A stretch of DNA of 39,435 nt, from NCBI GenBank assembly GCA_025210455.1, contig JAOARQ010000058.1:1-39435 (forward strand), given 5' to 3'. Every line of letters begins with the position of its first letter. Positions within the stretch are counted from its first letter, which is position 1. This DNA is from Pelagimonas sp. (GTDB lineage Bacteria > Pseudomonadota > Alphaproteobacteria > Rhodobacterales > Rhodobacteraceae). The position numbers and the translations under genes were made by a program. The notes beneath the pieces are model-generated. The model was given only the letters and a program-made list of their open reading frames with translations, made no database searches and was not told the origin of the DNA. Positions 31,462 to 39,435 of this stretch are shown here, piece after piece.

Positions 31462-33033
31462 GGCCTCTAACAGGGTGCGGGTATAGTCGGTTTTCGGCGC
31501 TTCAAAGATTTCCTGCGCGGTGCCGAATTCCACCACATCGCCCTGTTTCATCACGATGACCTTGTGGCTCATGGCTCGCACGACCTTCAGATCGTGGCTG
31601 ATGAACAGATAGGCCAGATCATATTTCCGCTGCAGATCCCGCAGCAGATCCACGATCTGCACTTGCACCGTCATATCCAGTGCTGATGTCGGTTCGTCCA
31701 GCACCACCAGACGCGGGCGCAGCACCATGGCGCGGGCGATGGCGATACGCTGGCGCTGACCGCCGGAAAATTCGTGCGGATAGCGATGCATCATCGCGGG
31801 GTCCAGTCCCACTTCGACCATGATTTCTGCCACTGCCTCACGATGGGGTTTGCCATCTGGCGATCCATGCACCGACAGGCCTTCGGCGATGATCTGTTCG
31901 CAGGTCATGCGCGGCGACAGCGATCCAAAGGGATCCTGAAACACGATCTGCATCTCAGATCGCAAACGGCGCAGATCTTTGGTCGACCATTTGCGCACAT
32001 CTTCCCCACGGTAGGTGATGCTGCCCTCAGAGCTGATCAACCGCATGATCGCCAGCGCCAGAGTCGTTTTGCCAGAGCCGCTTTCGCCCACGATGCCAAC
32101 GGTTTCGCCCGCGCGCACCGCGAATGAGGCATCATTGACCGCCTTTACATGGCCTACCGTGCGTTTCATCAGCCCTTTGTAGATCGGGAACCAGATTTTC
32201 ACGTTCTGGGTTTTGGCAATTTCTTCTGCGCTGTCGGAAACCGGATCAGGCTGGCCGGTGCTTTCGGCTGAAAGCAGCATCTTGGTATAGTCATGCTGCG
32301 GGTTGGCAAAGATGTCGGCGGTTGGGCCCTGTTCGACGATTTCACCGTCTTTCATCACACAGACCCGATCCGCGATCTTGCGCACGATGCCCAGATCATG
32401 GGTGATGAACAGCAGGCTCATGTCTTCGGTCTGTTTCAGATCTGCCAGCAGATCCAGAATCTGCGCCTGAATGGTCACATCCAGCGCCGTTGTCGGTTCA
32501 TCGGCAATCAACAGTTCCGGCCCATTGGCAAGCGCCATGGCGATCATCACCCGCTGACGTTGCCCCCCTGACAGCTGGTGCGGATAAGACCCCAGCCGGT
32601 TTTCCGGCTCGCGGATGCCGACCTTGGTCAGCAGTTCGATGATGCGCGCGCGCACCGCCGATCCGCGCAGGCCCTGATGCAGTTCGATGCTTTCTGCCAA
32701 CTGCTTTTCCAGCGTGTGCAGCGGGTTTAACGAGGTCATCGGTTCCTGAAAGATGAACGAAATATCGTTGCCGCGCACATCTTGTAGGCGTTTTTTGTCC
32801 GCGCCGATCATTTCCTGACCGCCGTAGCGCACCGAGCCTTCGACAAAGGCGTTGTCGCCCAAAAGCGACACGGTCGACAGGGCTGTGACCGATTTCCCCG
32901 ACCCGCTTTCGCCCACAAGGGCAACAGTTTCGCCCTTTGTGACCTCAAAGGACACCCCTTTGACAGCTTTGGTCAGCCGGCCTTCCTGCCGGAAACTGAC
33001 CTGCAGGTTATTCACCTCTAACAGCGCGCTCAT
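31453..33033 (-). CDS. yejF: Peptide ABC transporter ATPase with two nucleotide-binding domains (YejF type)
   Basis: A 526-residue fused ATPase with two ABC modules. The first has Walker A GESGSGKS (about 40) and signature LSGGQRQRVMIAMAL; the second (from about 285) has GESGSGKTT and FSGGQRQRIAIARAM. The oligopeptide-type C-terminal extension is seen after each. It energises a binding-protein-dependent importer formed with the YejB and YejE permeases and the YejA binding protein encoded directly upstream. Its ATG overlaps the yejE stop codon (33030-33033). In E. coli YejABEF imports microcin C and peptides; in roseobacters the substrate is likely peptides, not proven. Confidence 0.93.
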   Translation of the reverse strand: MSALLEVNNLQVSFRQEGRLTKAVKGVSFEVTKGETVALVGESGSGKSVTALSTVSLLGDNAFVEGSVRYGGQEMIGADKKRLQDVRGNDISFIFQEPMTSLNPLHTLEKQLAESIELHQGLRGSAVRARIIELLTKVGIREPENRLGSYPHQLSGGQRQRVMIAMALANGPELLIADEPTTALDVTIQAQILDLLADLKQTEDMSLLFITHDLGIVRKIADRVCVMKDGEIVEQGPTADIFANPQHDYTKMLLSAESTGQPDPVSDSAEEIAKTQNVKIWFPIYKGLMKRTVGHVKAVNDASFAVRAGETVGIVGESGSGKTTLALAIMRLISSEGSITYRGEDVRKWSTKDLRRLRSEMQIVFQDPFGSLSPRMTCEQIIAEGLSVHGSPDGKPHREAVAEIMVEVGLDPAMMHRYPHEFSGGQRQRIAIARAMVLRPRLVVLDEPTSALDMTVQVQIVDLLRDLQRKYDLAYLFISHDLKVVRAMSHKVIVMKQGDVVEFGTAQEIFEAPKTDYTRTLLEAAG

Positions 33034-34172
33034 GAGAAAGTCTTTCTTGGGTCAAAGGCATCACGCACGCCTTCAAAGATGAAGACCAGAAGCGACAGCA
33101 TGATGGCAAAGACGGTAAAGGCAGTAAAGGCCAGCCAGGGGGCCTGTAGATTCTGTTTCGCTTGCAGGGTCATTTCACCCAGCGATGGGGCTGATCCGGG
33201 CAGACCGAAGCCGAGGAAATCAAGACCCGCCAATGTGCTGATCGTGCCCGTCACGATAAAGGGGGCAAAGGTCAGCGTGGCCACCATGGCATTGGGCAGC
33301 ATATGGCGGAACATGATGGTCCAGTTTGACACGCCAAGGGCCTTGGCCGCACGGACATATTCCAGATTGCGTGCGCGCAGGAATTCTGCCCGCACCACAC
33401 CCACAAGACCCGTCCAGCCAAAGAGCACCATCAAAAAGACCAGTAACCAGAAGCCCCGCCCAAGGATGGCAAACAGGATGATGATCACATAAAGCTGCGG
33501 AGTTGACGCCCAGATTTCGATCACCCGTTGGAAAATCAGATCCAGCCAGCCACCGAAATAGCCCTGAAGTGCCCCGGCAATAATGCCGATGATCGAGGAA
33601 AATACCGTGACGATGAGTGTGAACAGAATCGACAGCCGGAAACCATAGATCACCCGCGCTAGCACATCGCGCTTGGTATCATCTGTGCCCAGAAGGTTCT
33701 GTTCGTTCGGGGCCAGCGGTGCCGCACCGGGGCGATCCACCGGGGTGTTATAGCTGTATGGCACAGGCGGCCAGAGCATCCAGCCTTCGACGATGTCTGC
33801 CCCAGCCAGAATATCGGTGGCGCTGCCGTCCAGAATGCCTTCGGGATCGTCAAAACAGTCCTCAAGGCCGCCGGTCTTGATCAGGCATTTGACCTCTGGA
33901 TCGCGATAGGCGGCTTCGGTTCGGAAATCGCCCCCAAAGGCTGTTTCTGGATAGAATTTGAACACAGGCGTGTGCAATTCACCGCGATAGCTGACCAGTA
34001 TGGGTTTGTCGTTGGCCAGAAACTCCGCAAATAGCGACAGGCCGAACAGCACGGAAAAGATCCACAGTGACCAATAGGCGCGGCGGTTCTTCTTAAAGTT
34101 GCTCCAGCGGCGCTGACCCAATGGGCCAAGACGGAACAGACCTTTGCGCGGGGCGTCAGGAACATAGTTCAT
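33030..34172 (-). CDS. yejE: Peptide ABC transporter permease (YejE type)
   Basis: A 380-residue inner-membrane permease. One N-terminal helix (about 31-50) is followed by a long periplasmic region (to about 175, with a Cys pair in KCLIKTGGLEDCFDD), then five helices of the BPD_transp_1 domain. The EAA-type loop is seen around EYVRAAKALGVSNWTIMFRHMLPNAM. The large periplasmic insert near the N-terminus distinguishes YejE from ordinary DppC. It pairs with YejB, 3 bp away upstream; its stop overlaps the yejF start. Operon order yejA-yejB-yejE-yejF is as in E. coli. Confidence 0.92.
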   Translation of the reverse strand: MNYVPDAPRKGLFRLGPLGQRRWSNFKKNRRAYWSLWIFSVLFGLSLFAEFLANDKPILVSYRGELHTPVFKFYPETAFGGDFRTEAAYRDPEVKCLIKTGGLEDCFDDPEGILDGSATDILAGADIVEGWMLWPPVPYSYNTPVDRPGAAPLAPNEQNLLGTDDTKRDVLARVIYGFRLSILFTLIVTVFSSIIGIIAGALQGYFGGWLDLIFQRVIEIWASTPQLYVIIILFAILGRGFWLLVFLMVLFGWTGLVGVVRAEFLRARNLEYVRAAKALGVSNWTIMFRHMLPNAMVATLTFAPFIVTGTISTLAGLDFLGFGLPGSAPSLGEMTLQAKQNLQAPWLAFTAFTVFAIMLSLLVFIFEGVRDAFDPRKTFS

Positions 34173-34175
34173 GGC

Positions 34176-35261
34176 TTAGCCCTCGCGCTTTTCAAAGTCG
34201 ATGCGGGGATCGACCACAACATACATCAGGTCAGACAGAATGCCCACGACAAGGCCAATCAGCGAGGTGGCGAACAGCGTGCCAAAGATCACCGGGTAAT
34301 CACGTTGCAGTGCTGCTTCGAATCCCATGCGGCCCAGACCGTCCAGCGAAAAAATGGTTTCGATGATGATGGAACCCCCAAAGAACATGCCGATAAACAC
34401 CGCCGGGAAACCCGCGATCACGATCAGCATGGCGTTGCGGAAAATATGCCCGTATAGCACCCGTGATTCCGGCAGGCCCTTGGCGCGGGCGGTCATGACA
34501 TAGTGTTTCTTGATCTCGTCGAGAAAGCTGTTCTTGGTCAGCAGTGTCAGCGTCGCAAATCCAGATATGGTCGAGGCCAGCACCGGAAGCGTGATGTGCC
34601 AGAAGTAATCGGTGATCTTGTGCCAGGTGCTGAAGGTTTCCCAATCCTCAGACACCAGCCCCCGCAGCGGGAAGATCTGCCAATAACTGCCACCGGCGAA
34701 CAGCACCAGCAGCATGATCGCAAACAGGAATCCGGGGATGGCGTAGGCCACGATGATCAGCCCCGAAGTCCAGGTGTCAAAGCTGGTGCCGTCTTTGATG
34801 GCTTTGCGGATGCCCAGCGGGATGGACACCAGATAGGCGATCAGCGTTGACCAAAGCCCCAGCGTGATCGACACAGGCATCTTTTCCAGCACCAGATCCA
34901 GCACCGAGATTGACCGGAAATAGCTTTCGCCAAAATCCAGCCGCACATAGTTCCACAGCATCATGCCAAACCGCTGCAAAGGTGGTTTATCAAGGCCAAA
35001 CTGCCGTTCAAGATCTTCGATGAACTCTTTGGGCAGGCCACGGGCGCCAATATATTCGCTGTCTGACCCGAATGTTTCTTCGGCCACATCGTTTGATCCA
35101 CCGGTAAAGCCTTCGGTCACATCGCCTTCGCCCTGCATCTGGGCAAGAACCTGTTCCACCGGGCCGCCGGGCACGAATTGGGTCAGGGTGAAATTGATGA
35201 TCATGATCCCCAGCAAGGTGGGGATGATCAGCAACAAACGTCTGAGAATATAGGCGCCCAT
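34176..35261 (-). CDS. yejB: Peptide ABC transporter permease (YejB type)
   Basis: A 361-residue inner-membrane permease. The opening [37 protein letters not shown] is the DppB-type start. A polar insert (about 45-90) is followed by five helices and the EAA loop in [29 protein letters not shown]. The later [21 protein letters not shown] is conserved in YejB. It forms the channel with YejE. Spacing is tight on both sides: it begins 4 bp after the yejA stop and ends 3 bp before yejE. Confidence 0.93.
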   Translation of the reverse strand: MGAYILRRLLLIIPTLLGIMIINFTLTQFVPGGPVEQVLAQMQGEGDVTEGFTGGSNDVAEETFGSDSEYIGARGLPKEFIEDLERQFGLDKPPLQRFGMMLWNYVRLDFGESYFRSISVLDLVLEKMPVSITLGLWSTLIAYLVSIPLGIRKAIKDGTSFDTWTSGLIIVAYAIPGFLFAIMLLVLFAGGSYWQIFPLRGLVSEDWETFSTWHKITDYFWHITLPVLASTISGFATLTLLTKNSFLDEIKKHYVMTARAKGLPESRVLYGHIFRNAMLIVIAGFPAVFIGMFFGGSIIIETIFSLDGLGRMGFEAALQRDYPVIFGTLFATSLIGLVVGILSDLMYVVVDPRIDFEKREG

Positions 35262-35265
35262 GGTA

Positions 35266-37191
35266 TTACTTCACCGCGCCTTTGGCTTTGAGCGCGTCGA
35301 ACTTATCCTGATTGGCCCACCAGAAATCCAGATAGCCCACAGCCAGCGGCGGCAGATCTTCCGGATGTTCGAAAAAGTCGTAATAGGCGACCCAGTTTTC
35401 CGCGACATAGCCCGCATGAACAATGATCCGTTCCCAACGCAGCGCGCGATCCAGCGCCTTGAGCGCAGCGATTTCATCTTCGCGCGATGTGGTATCCAAC
35501 GCCTTTTCAATCAGCGCATCCACCAGCGGGCTTTGCAGCGAGGCGGGGTTGTAAGACGATACAACCGCACTTTCAGAACCAAACATCTGCTTTAACCCGG
35601 TGCCAGCGGTTTCGAACGAGAAATAGCGCTGGTAGAACACGTCATAATCTTTGTCATAGTACCGCGACGAATACTGTGCCGAGTCCACTTTTTCGACAGT
35701 GGCGTCGACGCCAAATTCAGTCAGGGTTTTCACATAGGTGGTGATGATCGCCTCGGCGGTGTCCGAGGTGGACGAAGAAATCAGGAATGACAGCTTAAGC
35801 GGTTCTCCCGCCGCGTTGCGCAGCATGCCGTCATCGGCCACGTCCCAGCCGGCACCGGCCAGCAGCTTGAGTGATTTGCGTTTGTTCCGGCGATCGGCGG
35901 GTTTGTCCGCTTTTGATGTATGCGCCATCACCGCTTCGGTGGTCATCATTTCGGCGGGAACCAGATCGGCCAGTTCTTCCAGAATGGCCTTTTCCTTGCC
36001 TTCGGGCAGGCCGGTTGCCATCACATCCGAGCCTTCTGAGAAGGAGTGCCGCTGTGTGGTCAGATCATATTGCAGCGAAGAGCGAACCCATTCAAAGTTG
36101 AACGCCAGCCCCAGCGCATGGCGCACATCGCGATTGTCGAAAGGCGCGCGTTGCGTGTTGAAAATGATGCCGGTGTTGGTTGGGGGTGTGCCATCGGGGA
36201 TGGTTTCGCGTTTAACATCGCCATCTTTCACCGCGTTGAAATCATATCCGGTGGCCCAGCGTTTGGTGCTGTCTTCGGCGCGGAAGGTATAGACGCCAGC
36301 CTTGAAGGCTTCGAATTCGGCGGTGTCATCCGCAAAATATTCATAGCGCACATAGTCAAAATTGTGCCGCCCCTGATTTACCGGCAGGTGCCAGCCCCAG
36401 TAATCCGGGTTGCGTTTATACACGACGTAGCGATTGATCTCGTAGTCATCCAATTGATACGGCCCGCTGGCCATGGGCGTTTCCAGCGAAGGTTCGTCCA
36501 GACGTTCGCCGGTGGTTTCATACCATTTTTGCGAAAAGATAGGCGTGCCGCCCACCTGATCAATCAGCGAACGCCGGGAAATGCCATCCGCAAAGGTGTA
36601 TCTGATGGTGTGATCATCCAGCACTTCGACATTGGTGATCCGCTCTTTGACGGATCGCGCGTAAGACCGAATGCCCTGTTCCAGAAACAGATTATGGGTA
36701 AAGGCGGCGTCATGGGCTGTCAGCGGCGATCCATCGCGGAACCGCGCTTCTGGGCGCATGTGGAAGATCGCCCAGCTTTTGTCTGCGGGATATTCGACGC
36801 TTTCGGCGATCAGCCCATAGCTGTCGGTGACGCTGTCGGCGGGCAGGCCGCCGCCAAAGGGCATGTCACCAAACAGCGATTCTGCGACCACGCCTGAGTT
36901 TGGTTCTGGCTTGCCTGATTTCCACGACCAGCGGTTGAACCCGTCAAAGGTTCCGCGTTGCGACAGGGTGATGGTGCCGCCTTTGGGGGCCTGCGGGTTT
37001 ACATAGTCGAAATGCTTGAAACCCTGCGCGTACTTCAGATCCCCGTAAAAGGAATAGCCATGGCTGCGGATGGTTTCTTCGCTTTGGGCCCACCCCGTCC
37101 GAGGTACCCCCGTCATCCCAAGGGCGGCGCTGCTGCCAATTAGGCCAAGCGCGTGGCGACGGCTGATGTGACGGAATGGGGACATGCTCAT
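35266..37191 (-). CDS. yejA: Peptide ABC transporter substrate-binding protein (YejA type)
   Basis: A 641-residue extracytoplasmic solute-binding protein of family 5. The N-terminus [21 protein letters not shown] has a twin-arginine motif (SRRHAL) and a hydrophobic stretch ending in GWAQS, so export may be by Tat. The mature protein shows [24 protein letters not shown] and the [26 protein letters not shown] segment typical of peptide-binding SBPs of this type. I chose ATG 37191, preceded by TTGGAGAG; ATG 37185 is possible, and the open frame to 37272 is not supported. It leads the yejABEF operon. A nested palindrome lies upstream (37233-37268). Confidence 0.92.
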   Translation of the reverse strand: MSMSPFRHISRRHALGLIGSSAALGMTGVPRTGWAQSEETIRSHGYSFYGDLKYAQGFKHFDYVNPQAPKGGTITLSQRGTFDGFNRWSWKSGKPEPNSGVVAESLFGDMPFGGGLPADSVTDSYGLIAESVEYPADKSWAIFHMRPEARFRDGSPLTAHDAAFTHNLFLEQGIRSYARSVKERITNVEVLDDHTIRYTFADGISRRSLIDQVGGTPIFSQKWYETTGERLDEPSLETPMASGPYQLDDYEINRYVVYKRNPDYWGWHLPVNQGRHNFDYVRYEYFADDTAEFEAFKAGVYTFRAEDSTKRWATGYDFNAVKDGDVKRETIPDGTPPTNTGIIFNTQRAPFDNRDVRHALGLAFNFEWVRSSLQYDLTTQRHSFSEGSDVMATGLPEGKEKAILEELADLVPAEMMTTEAVMAHTSKADKPADRRNKRKSLKLLAGAGWDVADDGMLRNAAGEPLKLSFLISSSTSDTAEAIITTYVKTLTEFGVDATVEKVDSAQYSSRYYDKDYDVFYQRYFSFETAGTGLKQMFGSESAVVSSYNPASLQSPLVDALIEKALDTTSREDEIAALKALDRALRWERIIVHAGYVAENWVAYYDFFEHPEDLPPLAVGYLDFWWANQDKFDALKAKGAVK

Positions 37192-37241
37192 GTGCTCTCT
37201 CCAACTGTTGGTGCAGATGCTCTGCCGCGTATTGGGACACG

Positions 37242-37254
37242 ATTTATGATAAAT
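37242..37254. promoter_or_regulatory. Palindrome ATTTAT-G-ATAAAT upstream of yejA
   Basis: A perfect 13-bp AT palindrome lies inside a longer imperfect dyad (TGGGACAC at 37233-37240, GTGTGCCCA at 37260-37268), 42-77 bp before the yejA ATG. On the minus strand it contains TATCAT, a possible -10 element, so it may be promoter, operator or both. Confidence 0.4.
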
Positions 37255-37323
37255 TGTAAGTGTGCCCAGCATCAGTTTCTAAAATGTTAACTGAAGTGAA
37301 CAAGGGTTTTGGGCGGAAAAATG

Positions 37324-37355
37324 AAAAAAACCGCTGAGCGAGCGGCTCAGCGGTT
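37324..37355 (-). terminator. Terminator of the cytochrome c gene
   Basis: AACCGCTGAGC (37329-37339) and GCTCAGCGGTT (37345-37355) form a perfect 11-bp stem with a 5-nt loop. On the minus strand a run of seven T follows, so it ends the transcript of the 37404-37925 gene, upstream of yejA. Confidence 0.92.
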
Positions 37356-37403
37356 CAATTTCTTTCAGGTTGCGAAGCACATCACCCCGCGCTGGAACTG
37401 GGT

Positions 37404-37925
37404 TTAGCCGCCCAGTGTTGCCAGATAGGCAATCAGGTTGGCACGATCTTCAGGCTTGGAAATGCCTTTGAAGCTCATGGTGGTGCCAGGTGCGCTGCCT
37501 TTCGGGCTTTCGATGAAGGTGTTCAGGTTCTCTGGGGTCCAGGCATCGCCCACCTGATTCAGAGCGCCGGAATAACGGAACCCATCCGCGCCACCGATTG
37601 CGCGATCAACGATGTTGTACAGGTAGGGGCCTGTGCCGTTGGCGCCATCTTCCACTTTGTGGCAGGCTTTGCATTTCTTGAAGACCTTTGCGCCTTTTTC
37701 TGCATCTGCTGCAGCATAAAGTTCCGCAAAGCTGACTTCTTCAACTTCTTCTTCGGCGTGACCGCTGTCGCCGGTTTCGATCACATAAGCTGCGGATGCG
37801 TGTGCCTCACCATGGCCACCGCCAGACGAATACAGGGTGGTAGCCACCCAGCCGCCCAGCAGGTAGACAAGCAAAGAGCCGCACAAGCCGCCAATGATCT
37901 TGGTAACTGTCATCGTGTCAAACAT
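37404..37925 (-). CDS. cycM: Membrane-anchored cytochrome c (c552/CycM type)
   Basis: A 173-residue cytochrome c with an uncleaved N-terminal membrane anchor (about 9-31), an acidic flexible linker (about 48-66, HAEEEVEEV) and a class I haem domain. The haem site is C85-x2-C88-H89 in KKCKACHKVEDG; the Met ligand lies in GTTMSFKGI. The arrangement anchor-linker-haem matches the mobile but tethered cytochromes c552/cy that link the bc1 complex to terminal oxidases. It could therefore feed the oxidases, including cbb3. The symbol is by analogy with Paracoccus and is tentative. It is monocistronic and divergent from pheA. Confidence 0.88.
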   Translation of the reverse strand: MFDTMTVTKIIGGLCGSLLVYLLGGWVATTLYSSGGGHGEAHASAAYVIETGDSGHAEEEVEEVSFAELYAAADAEKGAKVFKKCKACHKVEDGANGTGPYLYNIVDRAIGGADGFRYSGALNQVGDAWTPENLNTFIESPKGSAPGTTMSFKGISKPEDRANLIAYLATLGG

Positions 37926-38046
37926 TAGGTGCCCTGTTCGTCAGAAAGCTTTGGTTGGGCGCGTGTGTATTGCTTCCCTTCGCCTGTGGCAAGATGTACA
38001 ACCCGCGACCAATCGACCGCCTTTGCGGCTAAGGAAGGAATGACCC

Positions 38047-38895
38047 ATGCAACAGCGCCCCCTGACCAATCGGATTGCCTTTCAGGGTGAACTTGGGGCC
38101 TATTCCCATGAGGCCTGTGTAGATGCGCGCCCTGACATGGAAGTGCTGCCCTGCCGCAACTTCGAAGAGGTGATCCGCGCCGTGAACGAAGATCGCGCAG
38201 ATCTGGCAATGTTGCCGGTGGAAAATACCACCTATGGGCGTGTCGCAGATATTCACCGTCTGCTGCCTGAAAGCGGGCTGCGGATCGTCGATGAAGCCTT
38301 TGTGCGCGTGCACATCAGCCTGATGGCGTTGCCCGGCGTGCAGATCGAAGATCTGGAAAAAGTGCGTGCGCATATGGTGTTGCTGCCTCAGGCGGCAAGT
38401 TTCCTGAAGCGCTATGCCATTCGTGGAGAAGCAGCAGCAGATAGCGCGGGCGCGGCGATTGAACTGGCGCAGGACAAGACACCGAACTGCGGTGTGCTGG
38501 CCTCGGATCTGGCGGCAGACATCAATGGGTTGCATATTCTTGCGCGCCATATCGAAGACCATGCCCATAACACCACGCGCTTTTTGATCATGGGCAAAGA
38601 GGCCAATCCCGAACGTCGCGGCGACACCGGCATGATGACCACCTTTGTGTTTCAGGTGCGCAATATTCCGGCCGCGCTTTATAAGGCGATGGGCGGTTTT
38701 GCCACCAACGGTGTGAACATGACCAAGCTGGAAAGTTATATGGTGGGGGGCTCGTTTACCGCGACGCAGTTTTACGCCGATATTGAAGGACACCCGGATG
38801 ATGCGGCGGTCAGACGCGCGCTTGAAGAACTGGGGTATTTCACGGATATGCTTGAAATTCTGGGCGTTTACCCGCGTGATCCCCGCCGTGACTAA
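38047..38895 (+). CDS. pheA: Prephenate dehydratase
   Basis: A 282-residue mono-functional prephenate dehydratase, which makes phenylpyruvate for phenylalanine synthesis. The opening RIAFQGELGAYSHEAC, DLAMLPVENTTYGRV and the catalytic Thr-Arg-Phe in HNTTRFLIMG are the family motifs. The C-terminal ACT domain starts at about 195 (TTFVFQVRNIPAALYKAMGGFATNGVNMTKLESYM), the site of phenylalanine feedback. No chorismate mutase domain is fused. ATG 38047 has AAGGAAGGA upstream; the earlier ATG at 38040 is out of frame. It is divergent from the cytochrome c gene and convergent with the ogt gene. Confidence 0.96.
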   Translation: MQQRPLTNRIAFQGELGAYSHEACVDARPDMEVLPCRNFEEVIRAVNEDRADLAMLPVENTTYGRVADIHRLLPESGLRIVDEAFVRVHISLMALPGVQIEDLEKVRAHMVLLPQAASFLKRYAIRGEAAADSAGAAIELAQDKTPNCGVLASDLAADINGLHILARHIEDHAHNTTRFLIMGKEANPERRGDTGMMTTFVFQVRNIPAALYKAMGGFATNGVNMTKLESYMVGGSFTATQFYADIEGHPDDAAVRRALEELGYFTDMLEILGVYPRDPRRD

Positions 38896-38907
38896 GGCTT
38901 TGTGACC

Positions 38908-39375
38908 TTAAATCAGCAGGCCGGCGGCCCCTTCATGGCGCAATAGTTGAATTTTGGTCTCAAGACCCGTGCCGCCGGAAAAACCGCCCAACCCCTTGGC
39001 AGACAGGATGCGGTGACAGGGGATAATCAGCGGGATCGGGTTGCCGCCGCAGGCCTGACCGACCGCCTGGGGCGGGGCCGAGATGTCTTTTGCAAGATCG
39101 CCATAGGTTCGGGTGTCACCAAAAGGGATTGCCAGCATCAGGGAACAGATCTTTTGCTGAAAATCGGATCCAGTTACCCGCAAGGGCAGGTCAAAGCTTT
39201 GGCGTGAGCCGTTGAAATAGGCCTGCACCTGCGCGGCGGCCTGTGCCAGCAGGTCGGTTGGGGGGGCACTATCCGTAGGGGCGGGTCCATTGCGCCAATG
39301 GGTCTGCACAATTTGACTGGCCTCTTCGATCAGTGTGAAGGGCCCGGTTGGGGTGTCTATTGGCAGGCTGGGCAT
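38908..39375 (-). CDS. ogt: O6-methylguanine-DNA methyltransferase
   Basis: A 155-residue suicide DNA-repair alkyltransferase that removes O6-alkyl groups from guanine. The acceptor cysteine C120 is in IIPCHRIL, preceded by the DNA-binding helix AVGQACGGNPIP and the conserved IPFGDTRTYGDLA. After the active site, GLGGFSGGTGLETKIQLLRHEG completes the family C-terminus. In the usual AVGxAxGxNP motif the first variable residues are QAC, which is common. The N-terminal domain (1-65) is short, as in Ogt. ATG 39375 has AAGAGAGA upstream. It is convergent with pheA. Nothing is visible in the remaining 60 bp of the window. Confidence 0.93.
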   Translation of the reverse strand: MPSLPIDTPTGPFTLIEEASQIVQTHWRNGPAPTDSAPPTDLLAQAAAQVQAYFNGSRQSFDLPLRVTGSDFQQKICSLMLAIPFGDTRTYGDLAKDISAPPQAVGQACGGNPIPLIIPCHRILSAKGLGGFSGGTGLETKIQLLRHEGAAGLLI

Positions 39376-39435
39376 GTCATGTCTCTCTTGGATCTGTCAT
39401 AGAGGAGGTGCGGGGCGGATCAAAAGCCCTTTTTA

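Noticed and set aside
1-39435. Mobile element, prophage, CRISPR, defence or biosynthetic island
   Set aside because: No transposase, integrase, phage, cas, toxin-antitoxin or NRPS/PKS gene is present, no tRNA-linked repeat was seen, and gene content is ordinary core metabolism and respiration.

Overview
The window looks like chromosomal core DNA from a marine alphaproteobacterium of the Rhodobacterales, most likely the Roseobacter group. The evidence is the moderately high GC content, the BioR-type biotin operators, the ccoNOQP / universal stress protein / fnrL / hemN neighbourhood, the cell-cycle regulator TrcR (DUF1013), the hybrid malic enzyme and the many Rhodobacteraceae-style hypothetical proteins. 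Genus and species cannot be told from this sequence alone. I found no rRNA, tRNA, insertion sequence, prophage, CRISPR array or toxin-antitoxin module.

Layout from left to right. 1-164: the 5' end of glyA, divergent from nadK (326-1087). 1130-3335: a biotin block, with the GntR-type regulator BioR, then bioY (biotin uptake) and bioB (biotin synthase), and two BioR boxes between bioR and bioY. 3386-5275: prpE (propionyl-CoA synthetase) on the minus strand; its 374-bp upstream region carries several ScfR/RamB-type AAACTTTGCAAA motifs. 5650-8914: a small membrane-anchored protein, a sulfotransferase, an acyl-CoA ligase and a DUF1330 protein. 9030-11326: a membrane protein resembling an inactive M48 peptidase, a Cys-rich ArsR regulator flanked by two near-identical dyads, and a stand-alone YqfO/NIF3-insert-like protein. 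11365-12483: a secreted Pro/Ala-rich protein whose ribosome binding site may be held in a hairpin.

12617-17136 is a tightly coupled nucleoside-salvage operon read leftwards: cdd-deoA-deoB-add-upp. Divergent from it is maeB (17341-19620), translationally coupled to a membrane-anchored LAS-type peptidase-like gene. There follow RNase T2 (minus), trcR (plus), an outer-membrane beta-barrel protein and recR (both minus).

23802-31436 is a microaerobic module. The cbb3 oxidase operon ccoNOQP (minus) faces a universal stress protein gene across an intergenic region with two FNR-type boxes. Then come a phzF-like gene, fnrL (the oxygen-sensing Fe-S regulator) and hemN (oxygen-independent haem synthesis), with another FNR box between fnrL and hemN. 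FnrL is the obvious candidate to control all of these.

31453-37191 is the yejABEF-type peptide ABC transporter operon (minus). The window ends with a membrane-bound cytochrome c (minus), pheA (prephenate dehydratase, plus) and an O6-alkylguanine-DNA alkyltransferase (minus).

The genes are mostly familiar. I see no convincing sign of a wholly undescribed multi-gene system. The points most worth checking are regulatory DNA (the prpE upstream motif array, the dyads around the ArsR gene, the RBS hairpin at 12485-12510) and a few unusual proteins (M48-like protein without HExxH, LAS-type peptidase coupled to maeB, RNase T2 with Glu to Gln in its active-site motif).
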